The notes under the pieces were generated by a model. That model searched no databases. It saw nothing but the letters and a program-made list of their open reading frames with translations, and was not told where the DNA came from. From contig NZ_AQYJ01000022.1 in NCBI RefSeq assembly GCF_000380565.1, forward strand, positions 62,001-126,000: a stretch of DNA of 64,000 bases, in the 5' to 3' direction. A program made the position numbers and the translations under genes. Source of the DNA: Microbulbifer variabilis ATCC 700307 (GTDB lineage Bacteria; Pseudomonadota; Gammaproteobacteria; Pseudomonadales; Cellvibrionaceae). Shown in pieces: positions 36,140 to 44,559 of this stretch (position 1 is the stretch's first letter; each line of letters starts with the position of its first letter).

Positions 36140-37611
36140 TGAGCCAACAATTTACCCTGGGGCGCGGATTGGTTTGGTTGCGCAGTGATCTGCGGTTACA
36201 TGATAATTCTGCGCTCTACCATGCCAGCAAATGTTGTGAACAGTTGGCAGCGATTTTCATTGCATGCCCCGATAGTTGGAAAAGCCATAATGAAGGTGAT
36301 GTATTAGTGGCTTTTCGTATGGGCTGCCTTTACGAACTACAGCTCCAGTTGCAAACCAAAAATATCCCCCTGTATTTTCTCGAGGTGCCCACATTTTCTG
36401 GAGTTCCCCAGGCACTGCAGAAAATTATCCGACGCCTTAAAATAGACGCGCTATTTGCCAATGCTGAATATCCCCTAAATGAACAGCGCCGGGATAATGC
36501 TGTGCGGGAAAAGCTACAGAGAAGTGGTATTCAGGTAAATTATTATAGTGATCGTACGCTCTTTTCTCCGGGGTCAGTGAGGACAGGTAGTGGAGATCCT
36601 TACAGGGTTTTTACTCCTTTTAAGCGCGCACTGATAGAACGATGTACAGATAGTGATGTTAAGCCTTTGCCCGCCCCTCGAAAAATACCCCTGACTGATG
36701 AGAGAGCACAATGGCCGAGGTCGGTGACCCTGGAGGGGGGCGAAAAACTGAATCAAAAAGTACCTGGTAAGTTATTACATTTTTCAATTGAGGCCTTTAA
36801 TTCGGGGGTTGTCAATGGCTGGAAGACTGGGGAAAAAGCTGCGCAAAAACGCCTGAAGGCATTTAGTGAAATAGTTAATAAATATCAGGCAAAACGGGAT
36901 TTTCCTGCCTTGGATAGTACCTCGCGGCTATCGCCCTACTTAAATAGTGGGGCTATCTCAATCCGTCAGTGTGTAGGAATGGCCCTAAAACTCAATGACG
37001 GACACTGGTTAGGTGGACAAGATGGTATCGCCTGCTGGATTAGTGAGCTGATCTGGCGGGAGTTTTATACCCATTTATTGGTGGATTTCCCTCGGCTGAG
37101 TAAAGGAAAACCATTCAGAGAGGAAACTGATCAAATTCCCTGGTCATATGATAAAGATAGATTTGAGCGTTGGAGCCGAGGTGAAACTGGAGTGCCTATT
37201 GTCGACGCGGCTATGCGACAGCTGAACGAAACGGCATGGATGCACAACCGGTTACGTATGATAGTAGCTTCATTTTTAAGCAAAAATATGCTTATCGATT
37301 GGCGCTGGGGTGAACGGTATTTTATGCAACGCTTGATTGATGCTGACTTTGCATCTAATAATGGCGGTTGGCAGTGGACGGCATCCACCGGTACTGATGC
37401 TGCACCCTATTTCCGTGTATTCAACCCTTATAGTCAATCTCGGAAATTTGATCCCAAAGGTGAGTTTATCCGAAAATTTGTGCCGGAGTTAGCTTCTCTT
37501 GATGACAAGGGTATCCATGATCCACCACCTGTTGCAGGTTATCCGCAGGTTATTTGTGATGTGGGAGCTGGACGAAAACGGGCGATTGAGCTTTTTTCGA
37601 AATTGAAGTAA
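36139..37611 (+). CDS. phrB: Deoxyribodipyrimidine photolyase (class I CPD photolyase)
   Basis: A 490-residue flavoprotein whose ATG overlaps the merR stop by one base. The N-terminal alpha/beta antenna domain begins LVWLRSDLRLHDNSAL. The C-terminal FAD domain has SRLSPYLNSGAISIRQC, WISELIWREFYTHLL, ETAWMHNRLRMIVASFLSKNML, DWRWGERYFMQRLIDADFASNNGGWQWTASTGTDAAPYFRVFNP (read in parts), all typical of CPD photolyases. It repairs UV-induced cyclobutane dimers using blue light. Being third in an operon with ybgA and merR suggests light- or UV-responsive expression. Confidence 0.93.
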   Translation: MSQQFTLGRGLVWLRSDLRLHDNSALYHASKCCEQLAAIFIACPDSWKSHNEGDVLVAFRMGCLYELQLQLQTKNIPLYFLEVPTFSGVPQALQKIIRRLKIDALFANAEYPLNEQRRDNAVREKLQRSGIQVNYYSDRTLFSPGSVRTGSGDPYRVFTPFKRALIERCTDSDVKPLPAPRKIPLTDERAQWPRSVTLEGGEKLNQKVPGKLLHFSIEAFNSGVVNGWKTGEKAAQKRLKAFSEIVNKYQAKRDFPALDSTSRLSPYLNSGAISIRQCVGMALKLNDGHWLGGQDGIACWISELIWREFYTHLLVDFPRLSKGKPFREETDQIPWSYDKDRFERWSRGETGVPIVDAAMRQLNETAWMHNRLRMIVASFLSKNMLIDWRWGERYFMQRLIDADFASNNGGWQWTASTGTDAAPYFRVFNPYSQSRKFDPKGEFIRKFVPELASLDDKGIHDPPPVAGYPQVICDVGAGRKRAIELFSKLK

Positions 37612-37664
37612 AGGCCGCTAACGTGTTTTAGTAAGTATCATGTGCTCCAGTTAATAAGATACGT

Positions 37665-37865
37665 TCAAAATATTTCATCTTCATCATATGTAGAGATTGA
37701 TAAGTCTCCATTCATATCAATATTTATGCGAAAAACTATTGGATTGCAACATACTTGGCAGTCTTCGGTGTATTGCTGTGGGGTTACAGAGGTGTCGATC
37801 AATACCGTAATTGATTCACCACAATATGGGCAATATATTCTCTCTTCAATTAAGGCATTAGGCAT
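37665..37865 (-). CDS. CPXCG-motif cysteine-rich protein
   Basis: A 66-residue protein starting at ATG 37865 with the CPYCGE motif near residue 12 and a second pair in CQVCCNPI (about 36-43), forming a four-Cys zinc ribbon. This is the small CPXCG family of gammaproteobacteria (residue pattern YCPYCGESI...DCQVCC). Function unknown. It is convergent with phrB, 53 bp apart. Confidence 0.85.
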   Translation of the reverse strand: MPNALIEERIYCPYCGESITVLIDTSVTPQQYTEDCQVCCNPIVFRINIDMNGDLSISTYDEDEIF

Positions 37866-38297
37866 GGTCTGCTACCTCGCTAAGTTGGGGTAAAACTTTC
37901 ATTTATCTTGCCATAAGAAAAGCTTTTTGAACTCGTTGTTCGATTCTATGATTAGAATATTCGACAATTTGTGTCATGATTACTTATGTGAATATAGCAG
38001 AAATTATTTCTTTGCTATAAGGCGGGCTCCCTATTGTAACTACCCTTCCCCCTTTTTGGAGAATTTTTTAATTTATGAAGTTGTCGATGTGAAAGGGGAT
38101 GGCTTAATTAAAACAGGGGAGAGTCTGGTTTTAAACCTGAAAGCAGATTTTGCCATCTTTTAACAGGGCTTTTTCATGTCTAGCCAGCTTTATTGGCTTT
38201 AAAAAGAAAGAGAGCTACTTTTTAGATTGTCATTTTCTTCCGATGAATAATAAATTGATACTACAATATCTTGTTGCCCTCTAAGGCAGTAGCATAT
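37866..38297. other. AT-rich region between the CPXCG and YqaA-type genes
   Basis: About 430 bases of low GC. The only ORF of note is 37927-38163, described separately. No hairpin or promoter that I can defend. Confidence 0.35.
37927..38163 (+). CDS. Doubtful small ORF
   Basis: A 78-codon frame (starts MNSLFDSMIRIFDNL, ends LKADFAIF). There is no good ribosome binding site and no recognised similarity. The C-terminal half (VVDVKGDGLIKTGESLVLN) has a plausible beta-rich protein character, so it may be the remnant of a larger gene. Confidence 0.25.
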   Translation: MNSLFDSMIRIFDNLCHDYLCEYSRNYFFAIRRAPYCNYPSPFLENFLIYEVVDVKGDGLIKTGESLVLNLKADFAIF

Positions 38298-38804
38298 ATG
38301 GTGTGGATTATTGCTTTAGGACTTCTGTATTACTTGACAGATATAAAGGTAGCTTTGAAATTTATGGGCAGCTTGGTTGATTTTGGGTTTGTAGGTCTTT
38401 TTATTTCCGCACTCTTGGCTGCAACTATCTTACCTTTAAGTTCAGAGGTTATTTTAAGTGCATTATTATTAAGTGGCCTATCACCAATTTCTTTAATTGC
38501 TGTAGCAACTGTTGGGAATGTGGCAGGCTCTCTGATTAATTATGCCTTGGGGTACTGGGCTGGCTTGGGGCTTGCGAAGAAATGGCTTAAGATGACCGAG
38601 AATGAATTTGATCAGGCAGAACAAAGATTTAAGAAGTACGGGGTACTTTCACTTTGCTTTTCCTGGGTTCCAATTATTGGCGATCCATTGACAGTTGTAG
38701 CTGGTATTTTACGGGTGCGCTTGTTGTGGTTTTTGATATTAGTAGGCCTGGGTAAGCTGCTTCGATATATAGTTCTTAGCTATATGGTGTTAAAAGTTGT
38801 ATAG
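38298..38804 (+). CDS. YqaA-type membrane protein (VTT/SNARE-associated family)
   Basis: A 168-residue protein from ATG 38298 (AAGG upstream); TTG 38271 is an in-frame alternative. It has four to five membrane helices. The VTT/DedA signature includes GLFISALLAATILPLSSEV, TVGNVAGSLINYALGYWAGLG and FSWVPIIGDPLTVVAGILR, with the conserved Pro and Gly-Asp-Pro re-entrant loop. E. coli YqaA is the nearest named relative. DedA-like proteins are thought to be lipid scramblases or flippases with a proton link. The gene is AT-rich compared with the housekeeping genes. Confidence 0.8.
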   Translation: MVWIIALGLLYYLTDIKVALKFMGSLVDFGFVGLFISALLAATILPLSSEVILSALLLSGLSPISLIAVATVGNVAGSLINYALGYWAGLGLAKKWLKMTENEFDQAEQRFKKYGVLSLCFSWVPIIGDPLTVVAGILRVRLLWFLILVGLGKLLRYIVLSYMVLKVV

Positions 38805-39050
38805 CTATAAGGCCTTGTTATGTTTTCCTCCTGTAATGTCCATTTTATGGTACTTTAAAGGGTAGCCGTGTTGCCTAATTGGAGTGGCGAGTACCGTAAT
38901 GCCACTTCTCAAAGAGGTGAAATAGAGGCGAAAAGTAAGATATGTTTTTTGGACTAATTTATTAGAAGTCAAAATTTGTATATGCTCAGTCATTTTTACT
39001 TTATAAAACGAAATGCTCAATTGTCTTGCTGTTAAGCCAGTTTTTCAATT

Positions 39051-39380
39051 TTATTTCCAGTTTTTAATACCTCCGATATAGACCTCGTCGACATGGTAGT
39101 ATAAGAATGTGCGGTCTCCGCGTTCAAACTTGTGTATTAACCTATCGATAAAGCTTCTATCAGGTGGTGTGGAGAAGAGAGAGTAAACAAATTGACCTGT
39201 TTGGGAATGTAAGCGTGCCTGCCCATTTCTCAACTTATGTCTCCAGTTTTGGCTTGGTAGCTTCAAGAATGTATTGATATCCATTAGCTTTAATCTGTGT
39301 TCGGGCGGATTAACCCAATTATAATTTTTCTTGTGGCGAGTGATTCTAAGCTGTCTATTTACTTTTGATATAGTTTCCAT
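39051..39380 (-). CDS. Hypothetical protein, uncertain
   Basis: A 109-codon frame from ATG 39380 encoding a basic protein (METISKVNRQLRITRHKK... ends VYIGGIKNWK). No signal peptide, membrane segment or motif is visible. No clear ribosome binding site. It may be a real orphan gene or chance in AT-rich DNA. Confidence 0.3.
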   Translation of the reverse strand: METISKVNRQLRITRHKKNYNWVNPPEHRLKLMDINTFLKLPSQNWRHKLRNGQARLHSQTGQFVYSLFSTPPDRSFIDRLIHKFERGDRTFLYYHVDEVYIGGIKNWK

Positions 39381-39765
39381 CTGTTCAGCTAATCCCTCAT
39401 TTAGCCTGGAGGGAGAGTAGGGTGTTATAGTATTTTTGTTAGCGTGGCTAACATCATGTTTGGTTGTACGAAACGTCCTAGCTCTTGTTTGCTTATCTAG
39501 GTATTTAACGTTTCACCGGTGATTTTGAACGGAGATCAGTCTGATATGTACTTTTTAGAATTGATTATTTCTTGTTTTACATTTTCATTTTTCTTATCAC
39601 TAAAATGTACTTGGCCGATTTTTATCGGCCCACTTATAAATATTGGCATTGGCTGTAAACGAAATTAGGATAAAAAAGAGAAAGGTAATGGAAGATAAAG
39701 GGGAGGTCACTGCGGATATTCTCTAGATAACAGATACTTGGTGCTTTTGTATATATTAATGATTG
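39381..39765. other. AT-rich intergenic region
   Basis: About 385 bases. It holds two small hairpins, GTTAGC/GCTAAC at 39438-39452 and GGCCGAT/ATCGGCC with a T4 loop at 39613-39630. Neither is followed by a T-run in a direction that suits a neighbouring gene. Confidence 0.35.
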
Positions 39766-40482
39766 CTATTTTGACCGCATCAATATCGCTTCTGCCATAG
39801 CTGCCTCTGCCAATAATCGATTGGAGTTTAACGTTGGAATGGGTGAATTACTATCGTTAATTATCAATGGTATTTCCGTGCAGCCAAGGACTACAGCATC
39901 GCATCCCACTTCCCCGAATTGCCTTATGATATCCTGAAAATATTGAATGGTGTCTGGTTTAAAAATCCCGTTGACCAGTTCATACATAATTAAGTGGCCG
40001 ACTTTTTCAATTGTTCTTTGTGGTGGGCGCTGCCAGCTTATATTTGCCGCCTCAATTTTTTCCGGATATACATCACTCTCCACAAGCCACTGGGTCCCAA
40101 GTATGCCTAGATTTGTGTAGCCCTTTGACAGTGCTGAATCAACTACACAGTCAACGATATGGAGCCAAGGCAGTGGAGACTTTGAGCTTATATAATTGAA
40201 TGCTTGATGGATGGTATTGTCAGGGCAAATTAGTAGATCAGCCCCTTGAGCTTTGAGTTTCTTTGCGGAAGAGAGCATCAGGTCGCCGATACCCTCGAAA
40301 TTATTTGACTCCAGGTACTGTACATAACTTGCCAGGGAGTGGGTGTGCATGGAAACCTCAGGATGGGCGTGTTTCCCAAGATACTTGGCGCTCTCATTGC
40401 AAATTGTCTTGTAGCAAAGCGCTGCTCCCTCAGCGGAGCATCCCACAATACCAATGTGCTTTATTTCGTTATTTAGCTTCAC
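39766..40482 (-). CDS. Aspartate/glutamate racemase family protein
   Basis: A 238-residue protein starting at ATG 40482. The cofactor-independent racemase fold is shown by HIGIVGCSAEGAALCYKTI at the N-terminus. The first catalytic Cys region is LICPDNTIHQ near residue 86, and the second is VLGCTEIPLII near 200. The family racemises Asp, Glu or related acids with two cysteines acting as acid and base. The first motif is written CPDNT instead of the CNT or SNT seen in AspR, so a different substrate is possible. Single gene in the AT-rich region. Confidence 0.87.
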   Translation of the reverse strand: MKLNNEIKHIGIVGCSAEGAALCYKTICNESAKYLGKHAHPEVSMHTHSLASYVQYLESNNFEGIGDLMLSSAKKLKAQGADLLICPDNTIHQAFNYISSKSPLPWLHIVDCVVDSALSKGYTNLGILGTQWLVESDVYPEKIEAANISWQRPPQRTIEKVGHLIMYELVNGIFKPDTIQYFQDIIRQFGEVGCDAVVLGCTEIPLIINDSNSPIPTLNSNRLLAEAAMAEAILMRSK

Positions 40483-40827
40483 TGACTACTTCCTTTGATG
40501 TTTGAATAGCGCCCAAACACGCTCTCAATTGCTTATAGGGACAGGGTTTACTGACTCGGCAATAGGAATAGTTATCTTAAACGATGCATCCAGTGGAAAG
40601 AATTGTCAGGGATTAGCTTTTCCTTTGGTAATCTCACCAAGTAGAGTGGCTCTCTTTAAGTGTTTTTGGTAGTAAGCAAATGCTTTTGTACTAGAGAATG
40701 TGTTTTTGCTGGCCCTAAAAAAATAGGAGTATCAGATCTTCTTTCGCCGTTAATATTATCGGAAGTTCAGAGTTCTGATGTTTTATTGGAAGCTTTCCAA
40801 TAAATGCTGTTCAAGTGTGTAGGCATA
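40483..40827. other. AT-rich intergenic region upstream of the racemase gene
   Basis: About 345 bases containing the promoter side of the racemase gene. No ORF, repeat or clear promoter boxes. Confidence 0.3.
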
Positions 40828-41118
40828 TCAATAAGCAGCTGCCAATCGGCTGGCCCATATTTCCATCACCGCCACAATTATTCCTGAGAGTAAAGATGAT
40901 GAAATCGGTATCTTCTGCTTGTGTCTCTTTAGATTGGGAAGCCCTCTGTAGACTTTTGTGAATTGCAGGAATGTTTCCTGTAGGATGTAACAGCTGGACA
41001 TTTCCAAGTTAAGCGCACTAATTAAAGTGTCTTTTTGCTCTTTTGGTAAAGACGTGGAGAAGGCTAAACTTGCGATATGTAATAGCGATTTAGCCAGACA
41101 TCTGTTCATTTGGTCCAA
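40828..41118 (-). CDS. Hypothetical helical protein, uncertain
   Basis: A 96-codon frame (MDQMNRCLAKSLLHIASLAFSTSLP... to SRLAAAY) predicted to be almost wholly helical, in a layout that recalls small four-helix-bundle proteins. No motif is strong enough to name a family, and no good ribosome binding site is seen. It may be an orphan gene or a remnant. Confidence 0.35.
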   Translation of the reverse strand: MDQMNRCLAKSLLHIASLAFSTSLPKEQKDTLISALNLEMSSCYILQETFLQFTKVYRGLPNLKRHKQKIPISSSLLSGIIVAVMEIWASRLAAAY

Positions 41119-41592
41119 GCTCTTTTTTATTTGTCCCTGAATGTCCAGTTCAGAATGGCAACTGAAAATTATCGGCGATTGTAAACCTTAAAAGGTTATG
41201 ACAGATCTTCCTAGTCTCGGTTGCAGAAATAGGCGCCAATAGAAAACAGGTTTGTGCACCTTGGTAACAGGTTGACTCTTACCGGGCCTAAAATGAATTT
41301 TGCCTATCTGATCAGGTTGCTGCTGAATTATCCAGACCAATTGGTCATATTCAGGTGCTTGATAGCATTATCTGATTACCTGCTTTAACTCCTCCCCTTT
41401 AACTCTCTCTCTGGTATCTCTTTGCCGACCAGAACCCACTCCCCGGTCGCAAATCGAGAGAGACGGATACTCACAGAATTTTCTGCGGTAATGCCCCTGC
41501 AAAATTCTGCCTAATGCGAAATCAGCCCTGATTTATAGCCATCAATTACCCTGACGGTTGTTACCGTATCGGGCATAAATGGCAGATAAATA
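41119..41592. other. Intergenic region upstream of the aminotransferase
   Basis: About 470 bases without an ORF. The last 120 bases contain an inverted repeat (41474-41509) that may be a regulator site. Confidence 0.35.
41474..41509. promoter_or_regulatory. Inverted repeat upstream of the aminotransferase gene
   Basis: Arms CAGAATTTT and AAAATTCTG (9 bp, perfect) around an 18-nt GC-rich centre, ending 83 bp before the start codon. It could be an Lrp/AsnC operator for the regulator encoded downstream, or an mRNA leader hairpin. Confidence 0.4.
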
Positions 41593-42801
41593 GTGAAGAA
41601 CGTGACAGATTTTACTCCCCGATTCAGCCTGCAAAGTCAGGCTCTGAACAGCGAGGATTCTAATGTATGGGCCGTCAGTGACCGGGCCCATGGCCTGGCT
41701 GACAAGGGGGAGGACGTCATATTTCTGTGTGTGGGTGATCCAAACTTCGACACCCCGGAGCCCATACTGGATTTTGCCCGTGCCAGGCTTGGCGTGGGAC
41801 GTACCCATTACTCTCCCGCCGCGGGGGAGCCTATGTTGCGCCGCGCTATTGCCGATATCGAGAGTAAGGTATCTCAACACCCCTGCAACCCCGATGATGT
41901 CGTAGTGTTTCCAGGTGGAACCAACGCTATCTACGCAGTGCTTTCCTGCCTTCTGAATCCTGGTGAGGAGATAGTGATTCCCGAGCCGATGTATATTGGT
42001 TATGTGCCAATTTGCGACGGTCTCAGGCTCTCTGTTAAGCGGGTGGCTTGCCCTGCAGAGAAAGATTTTGCTTTCGATGTGGAAGCAATCAAGGCAGCTA
42101 TTGGTGAAGAGACCCGGGTGGTAATGATCAATACCCCGGTAAACCCCACTGGCGCCATGGCAACCCCAGAGCAGTTACATGAACTGGCGGCATACTGTCG
42201 CCAGCGCAATGTCTGGTTGGTGTGCGATGAGATGTATTCCATGATTACGTTCGCTCGCCGTCATACTTCCCTACGCACGGCCGCTGAAGAGCTGGATAAC
42301 ATTGTGGTCATTGACGGCCTATCTAAATCCCATGCCATGAGTGGATGGCGCCTTGGCTGGGCAGTAGCTCGTGGTCCGTTGGTTGATCGGCTGGCGGAGT
42401 TTGCAGGTGCTACTATTTTCGGTTGCCCACAGTTTATCCAGGAAGCAGCGGCTTTCGCCCTGGAGTTCGATTCCTATTTCGTCAAACAGATGCGGGATGC
42501 TTACGAGCGCCGCCGCGACTTAATTGTCGAACGCATTGGCAAAATACCTGGCCTTAGCTGCTACAGCCCAGAGGCGGGAATGTTTGTTATGGTGAACGTG
42601 TCTGAAGTCGCTACCTCTGGGCAGGAGTTTGCCGAGGCCCTGCTGGATGCTGAGCGGGTATCCGTGCTACCTGGCGCACCTTTTGGTGAGAGTGCAGTGA
42701 ACCATGTTCGCCTTACCCTTGCCGCGGATGAAGCTGAACTGTCCCGAGCGTTGGATCGTATCGAGCAGTTTGTCACCAGTGGAAATCGCCAGGCCGGCTG
42801 A
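41593..42801 (+). CDS. Class I/II PLP aminotransferase, AruH (arginine:pyruvate transaminase)-like
   Basis: A 402-residue fold-type I aminotransferase. Start is GTG 41593, with GTG 41602 also possible. Landmarks are FLCVGDPNFDTPEPI (N-terminal arm), THYSPAAGEPMLRRAI, NTPVNPTGAM, VCDEMYS and the PLP-lysine loop GLSKSHAMSGWRLGWAV. The loop and the overall spacing resemble what I remember of Pseudomonas AruH, which transfers the amino group of arginine to pyruvate. Substrate assignment is tentative, because aspartate and aromatic aminotransferases share most motifs. An Lrp-type regulator follows on the same strand. Confidence 0.88.
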   Translation: MKNVTDFTPRFSLQSQALNSEDSNVWAVSDRAHGLADKGEDVIFLCVGDPNFDTPEPILDFARARLGVGRTHYSPAAGEPMLRRAIADIESKVSQHPCNPDDVVVFPGGTNAIYAVLSCLLNPGEEIVIPEPMYIGYVPICDGLRLSVKRVACPAEKDFAFDVEAIKAAIGEETRVVMINTPVNPTGAMATPEQLHELAAYCRQRNVWLVCDEMYSMITFARRHTSLRTAAEELDNIVVIDGLSKSHAMSGWRLGWAVARGPLVDRLAEFAGATIFGCPQFIQEAAAFALEFDSYFVKQMRDAYERRRDLIVERIGKIPGLSCYSPEAGMFVMVNVSEVATSGQEFAEALLDAERVSVLPGAPFGESAVNHVRLTLAADEAELSRALDRIEQFVTSGNRQAG

Positions 42802-42820
42802 GCCGAAGAGCGAAAGAGGT

Positions 42821-42845
42821 CGCCTCAGACTAAAGTGTTGAGGCG
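42821..42845 (+). terminator. Hairpin after the aminotransferase gene
   Basis: Seven-bp arms CGCCTCA / TGAGGCG with an 11-nt loop, then GTGGCTTTT. It is a weak terminator candidate, 19 bp after the stop. Confidence 0.4.
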
Positions 42846-42937
42846 GTGGCTTTTGCCGCTGTGGAGGCTGTAATGTTTCAGCCTTCAGCGAATACCGCTA
42901 TCCTTGCCCCCTTTCAGATTCAAAAGAAATCAGTTCT

Positions 42938-43414
42938 GTGAAAATTGACCGGCATAATTTGCGTATTTTGCAGGCGCTGCAAACCAACGCCCGTATTAGC
43001 AACCTGAATTTGAGTGAACAGATTGGTCTGTCGGAGAGTGCCTGCCTGGCTCGGGTTAAGCGCCTGACCAGTGAGCGCTACATCCGCGAATTCCTTGCCG
43101 AGATTAACTTGGATAAGGTGCGCCATGCAGAGTTTTATGTAAACGTGGCCCTTAAGCGCCAGGATGCGCGTACCAGTGAAAATTTCCGGCGGATTATCAA
43201 TGACATCCCTCAGATAGTATCCTGTGTGAAGATGTCTGGTGAGTTTGACTATATGTTGCGTTTCGTTTGCCCTGATGCGGCGGACTTCAATCGGGTCTCT
43301 GAGCAGCTGCTGGCCAACGAGGAAGCTGCGATCTCACGTATGACCTCGCACTTAGTCATTGAAAAAACCAAACCTTTCACTGGCTATCCCCTGGAGCTGC
43401 TGTTTCAGGACTGA
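42938..43414 (+). CDS. Lrp/AsnC-family transcriptional regulator
   Basis: A 158-residue protein from GTG 42938. The N-terminal helix-turn-helix (LRILQALQTNARISNLNLSEQIGLSESACLARVKRL) is followed by an AsnC ligand-binding domain (HAEFYVNVALKRQ, VSCVKMSGEFDYMLRFVCPDAADF). It lies 136 bp after the aminotransferase gene in the same direction, so it likely controls that gene in response to an amino acid. Confidence 0.92.
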   Translation: MKIDRHNLRILQALQTNARISNLNLSEQIGLSESACLARVKRLTSERYIREFLAEINLDKVRHAEFYVNVALKRQDARTSENFRRIINDIPQIVSCVKMSGEFDYMLRFVCPDAADFNRVSEQLLANEEAAISRMTSHLVIEKTKPFTGYPLELLFQD

Positions 43415-43427
43415 GCCAAAACCGCAG

Positions 43428-43453
43428 GTGGTGGGGCTGAATAGCCCTACCAC
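43428..43453. terminator. Bidirectional hairpin between lrp-like and hupE-like genes
   Basis: An 11-bp stem GTGGTGGGGCT / AGCCCTACCAC (one G-U) with a GAAT loop, located between two convergent stop codons. Confidence 0.6.
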
Positions 43454-43465
43454 TGGAGCCAAGGG

Positions 43466-44530
43466 CTAGATTAGTAGCGATAGAGTTCTATCCAGACACC
43501 ACCAGCAGGCGACTGCGCCGATCGAGTAGGCAATTGGTGTTGCTATCCAGACTGTTATATTGCCCCTTTCCCACTTCTTTTCAGGCACCTGCTGCCCTGG
43601 GATGTATCGTTGATGGAGCAGCCTGAGTATGTGACAAAACCCTATGAATAGAGTGGCAGTGATGGCGACAAACAGTATTTGTCCAGCTTCCACACCCAGG
43701 TTGAAACTGAGAAGTGCCAGGGGGATAGAGCTTTGCGGTAGCCCAATATCCGCCAGAGCACCGGCAAAGCCGAGGCCATGCAGCAAACCGAAGGCGAAGG
43801 CCACAAGCCATGGCAGGCGCGTTGTCAGGCTGCTGTAACCATGACCCTTGGCCAATATTTCTCGGGCTATAAAGACAATGCTGAGAGCGATGATTACTTC
43901 GACAGGGGCTTGTGGCAGGGATAAATGCCCCAGGGTGGTGGCGCCCAGGGTTATGCTGTGAGCTAGGGTGAAACCGGTGAGGGCAAGCAGTAGCTGCTGC
44001 CAGCCACTGCAGAGCAACATCAGGGCCAGGACAAACAAGAGGTGATCTATGCCGAGTAGAATGTGTTCCAGGCCGAGCTTGAAATAGGTGATGGTAACTT
44101 GATCATGGGATTCCTTTTTGCCGACAGTAAAGCCAGTGCGCTCGGGCATCAGTCGTTGGAATATTTCATTCCCATCTAGCCAGGCAATCCGTACAAGTAC
44201 GTCGGTGAGGGTGTGTTCCAGCCCATCAATGGAGATGGGCAGTTGTGAAAGCGCATTGGGGTGATATATCTGCCAGCGCTCTGTATAAAATCCGTTTTGG
44301 AAGCCACCACTGGCTGGGCCAAGTACAGTAGAACCCAGGCCCAGATGTACATCCAGAGACAGCCGTAATTCTCCGCGCGCGGGCACTCGCCACATAACAT
44401 CAAATCGCCGTGAGTCTATCTGTTCAATTTGGAGATAGGCGGATCGTAACTCATGGGCGGTGGTAGGGAGTGAGAGAGCAGCTATACACAGCACTAATAA
44501 GTATATTTTTGCCCAGCTTTTATAGTGCAT
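43466..44530 (-). CDS. HupE/UreJ-family membrane protein
   Basis: A 354-residue protein from ATG 44530 (AGGA upstream). A signal peptide ends at PTTAHEL, then there is an extracytoplasmic domain (about 25-155) and seven membrane helices beginning with YFKLGLEHILLGIDHLLFVLAL. The HXXXDHLLF and HGLGFAGAL motifs carry the conserved His/Asp of the HupE/UreJ superfamily, linked to nickel or cobalt handling. The group with a large N-terminal domain is of unknown function. The upstream gene, 29 bp away, encodes a parvulin-type isomerase. Confidence 0.87.
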   Translation of the reverse strand: MHYKSWAKIYLLVLCIAALSLPTTAHELRSAYLQIEQIDSRRFDVMWRVPARGELRLSLDVHLGLGSTVLGPASGGFQNGFYTERWQIYHPNALSQLPISIDGLEHTLTDVLVRIAWLDGNEIFQRLMPERTGFTVGKKESHDQVTITYFKLGLEHILLGIDHLLFVLALMLLCSGWQQLLLALTGFTLAHSITLGATTLGHLSLPQAPVEVIIALSIVFIAREILAKGHGYSSLTTRLPWLVAFAFGLLHGLGFAGALADIGLPQSSIPLALLSFNLGVEAGQILFVAITATLFIGFCHILRLLHQRYIPGQQVPEKKWERGNITVWIATPIAYSIGAVACWWCLDRTLSLLI

Positions 44531-44559
44531 CTTTTTCGTCCTGCTATAGTGTGGCAATT

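Noticed and set aside
40828..41118. Possible accessory protein of a diversity-generating retroelement.
   Set aside because: No reverse transcriptase, template repeat or variable repeat was seen in the surrounding region.
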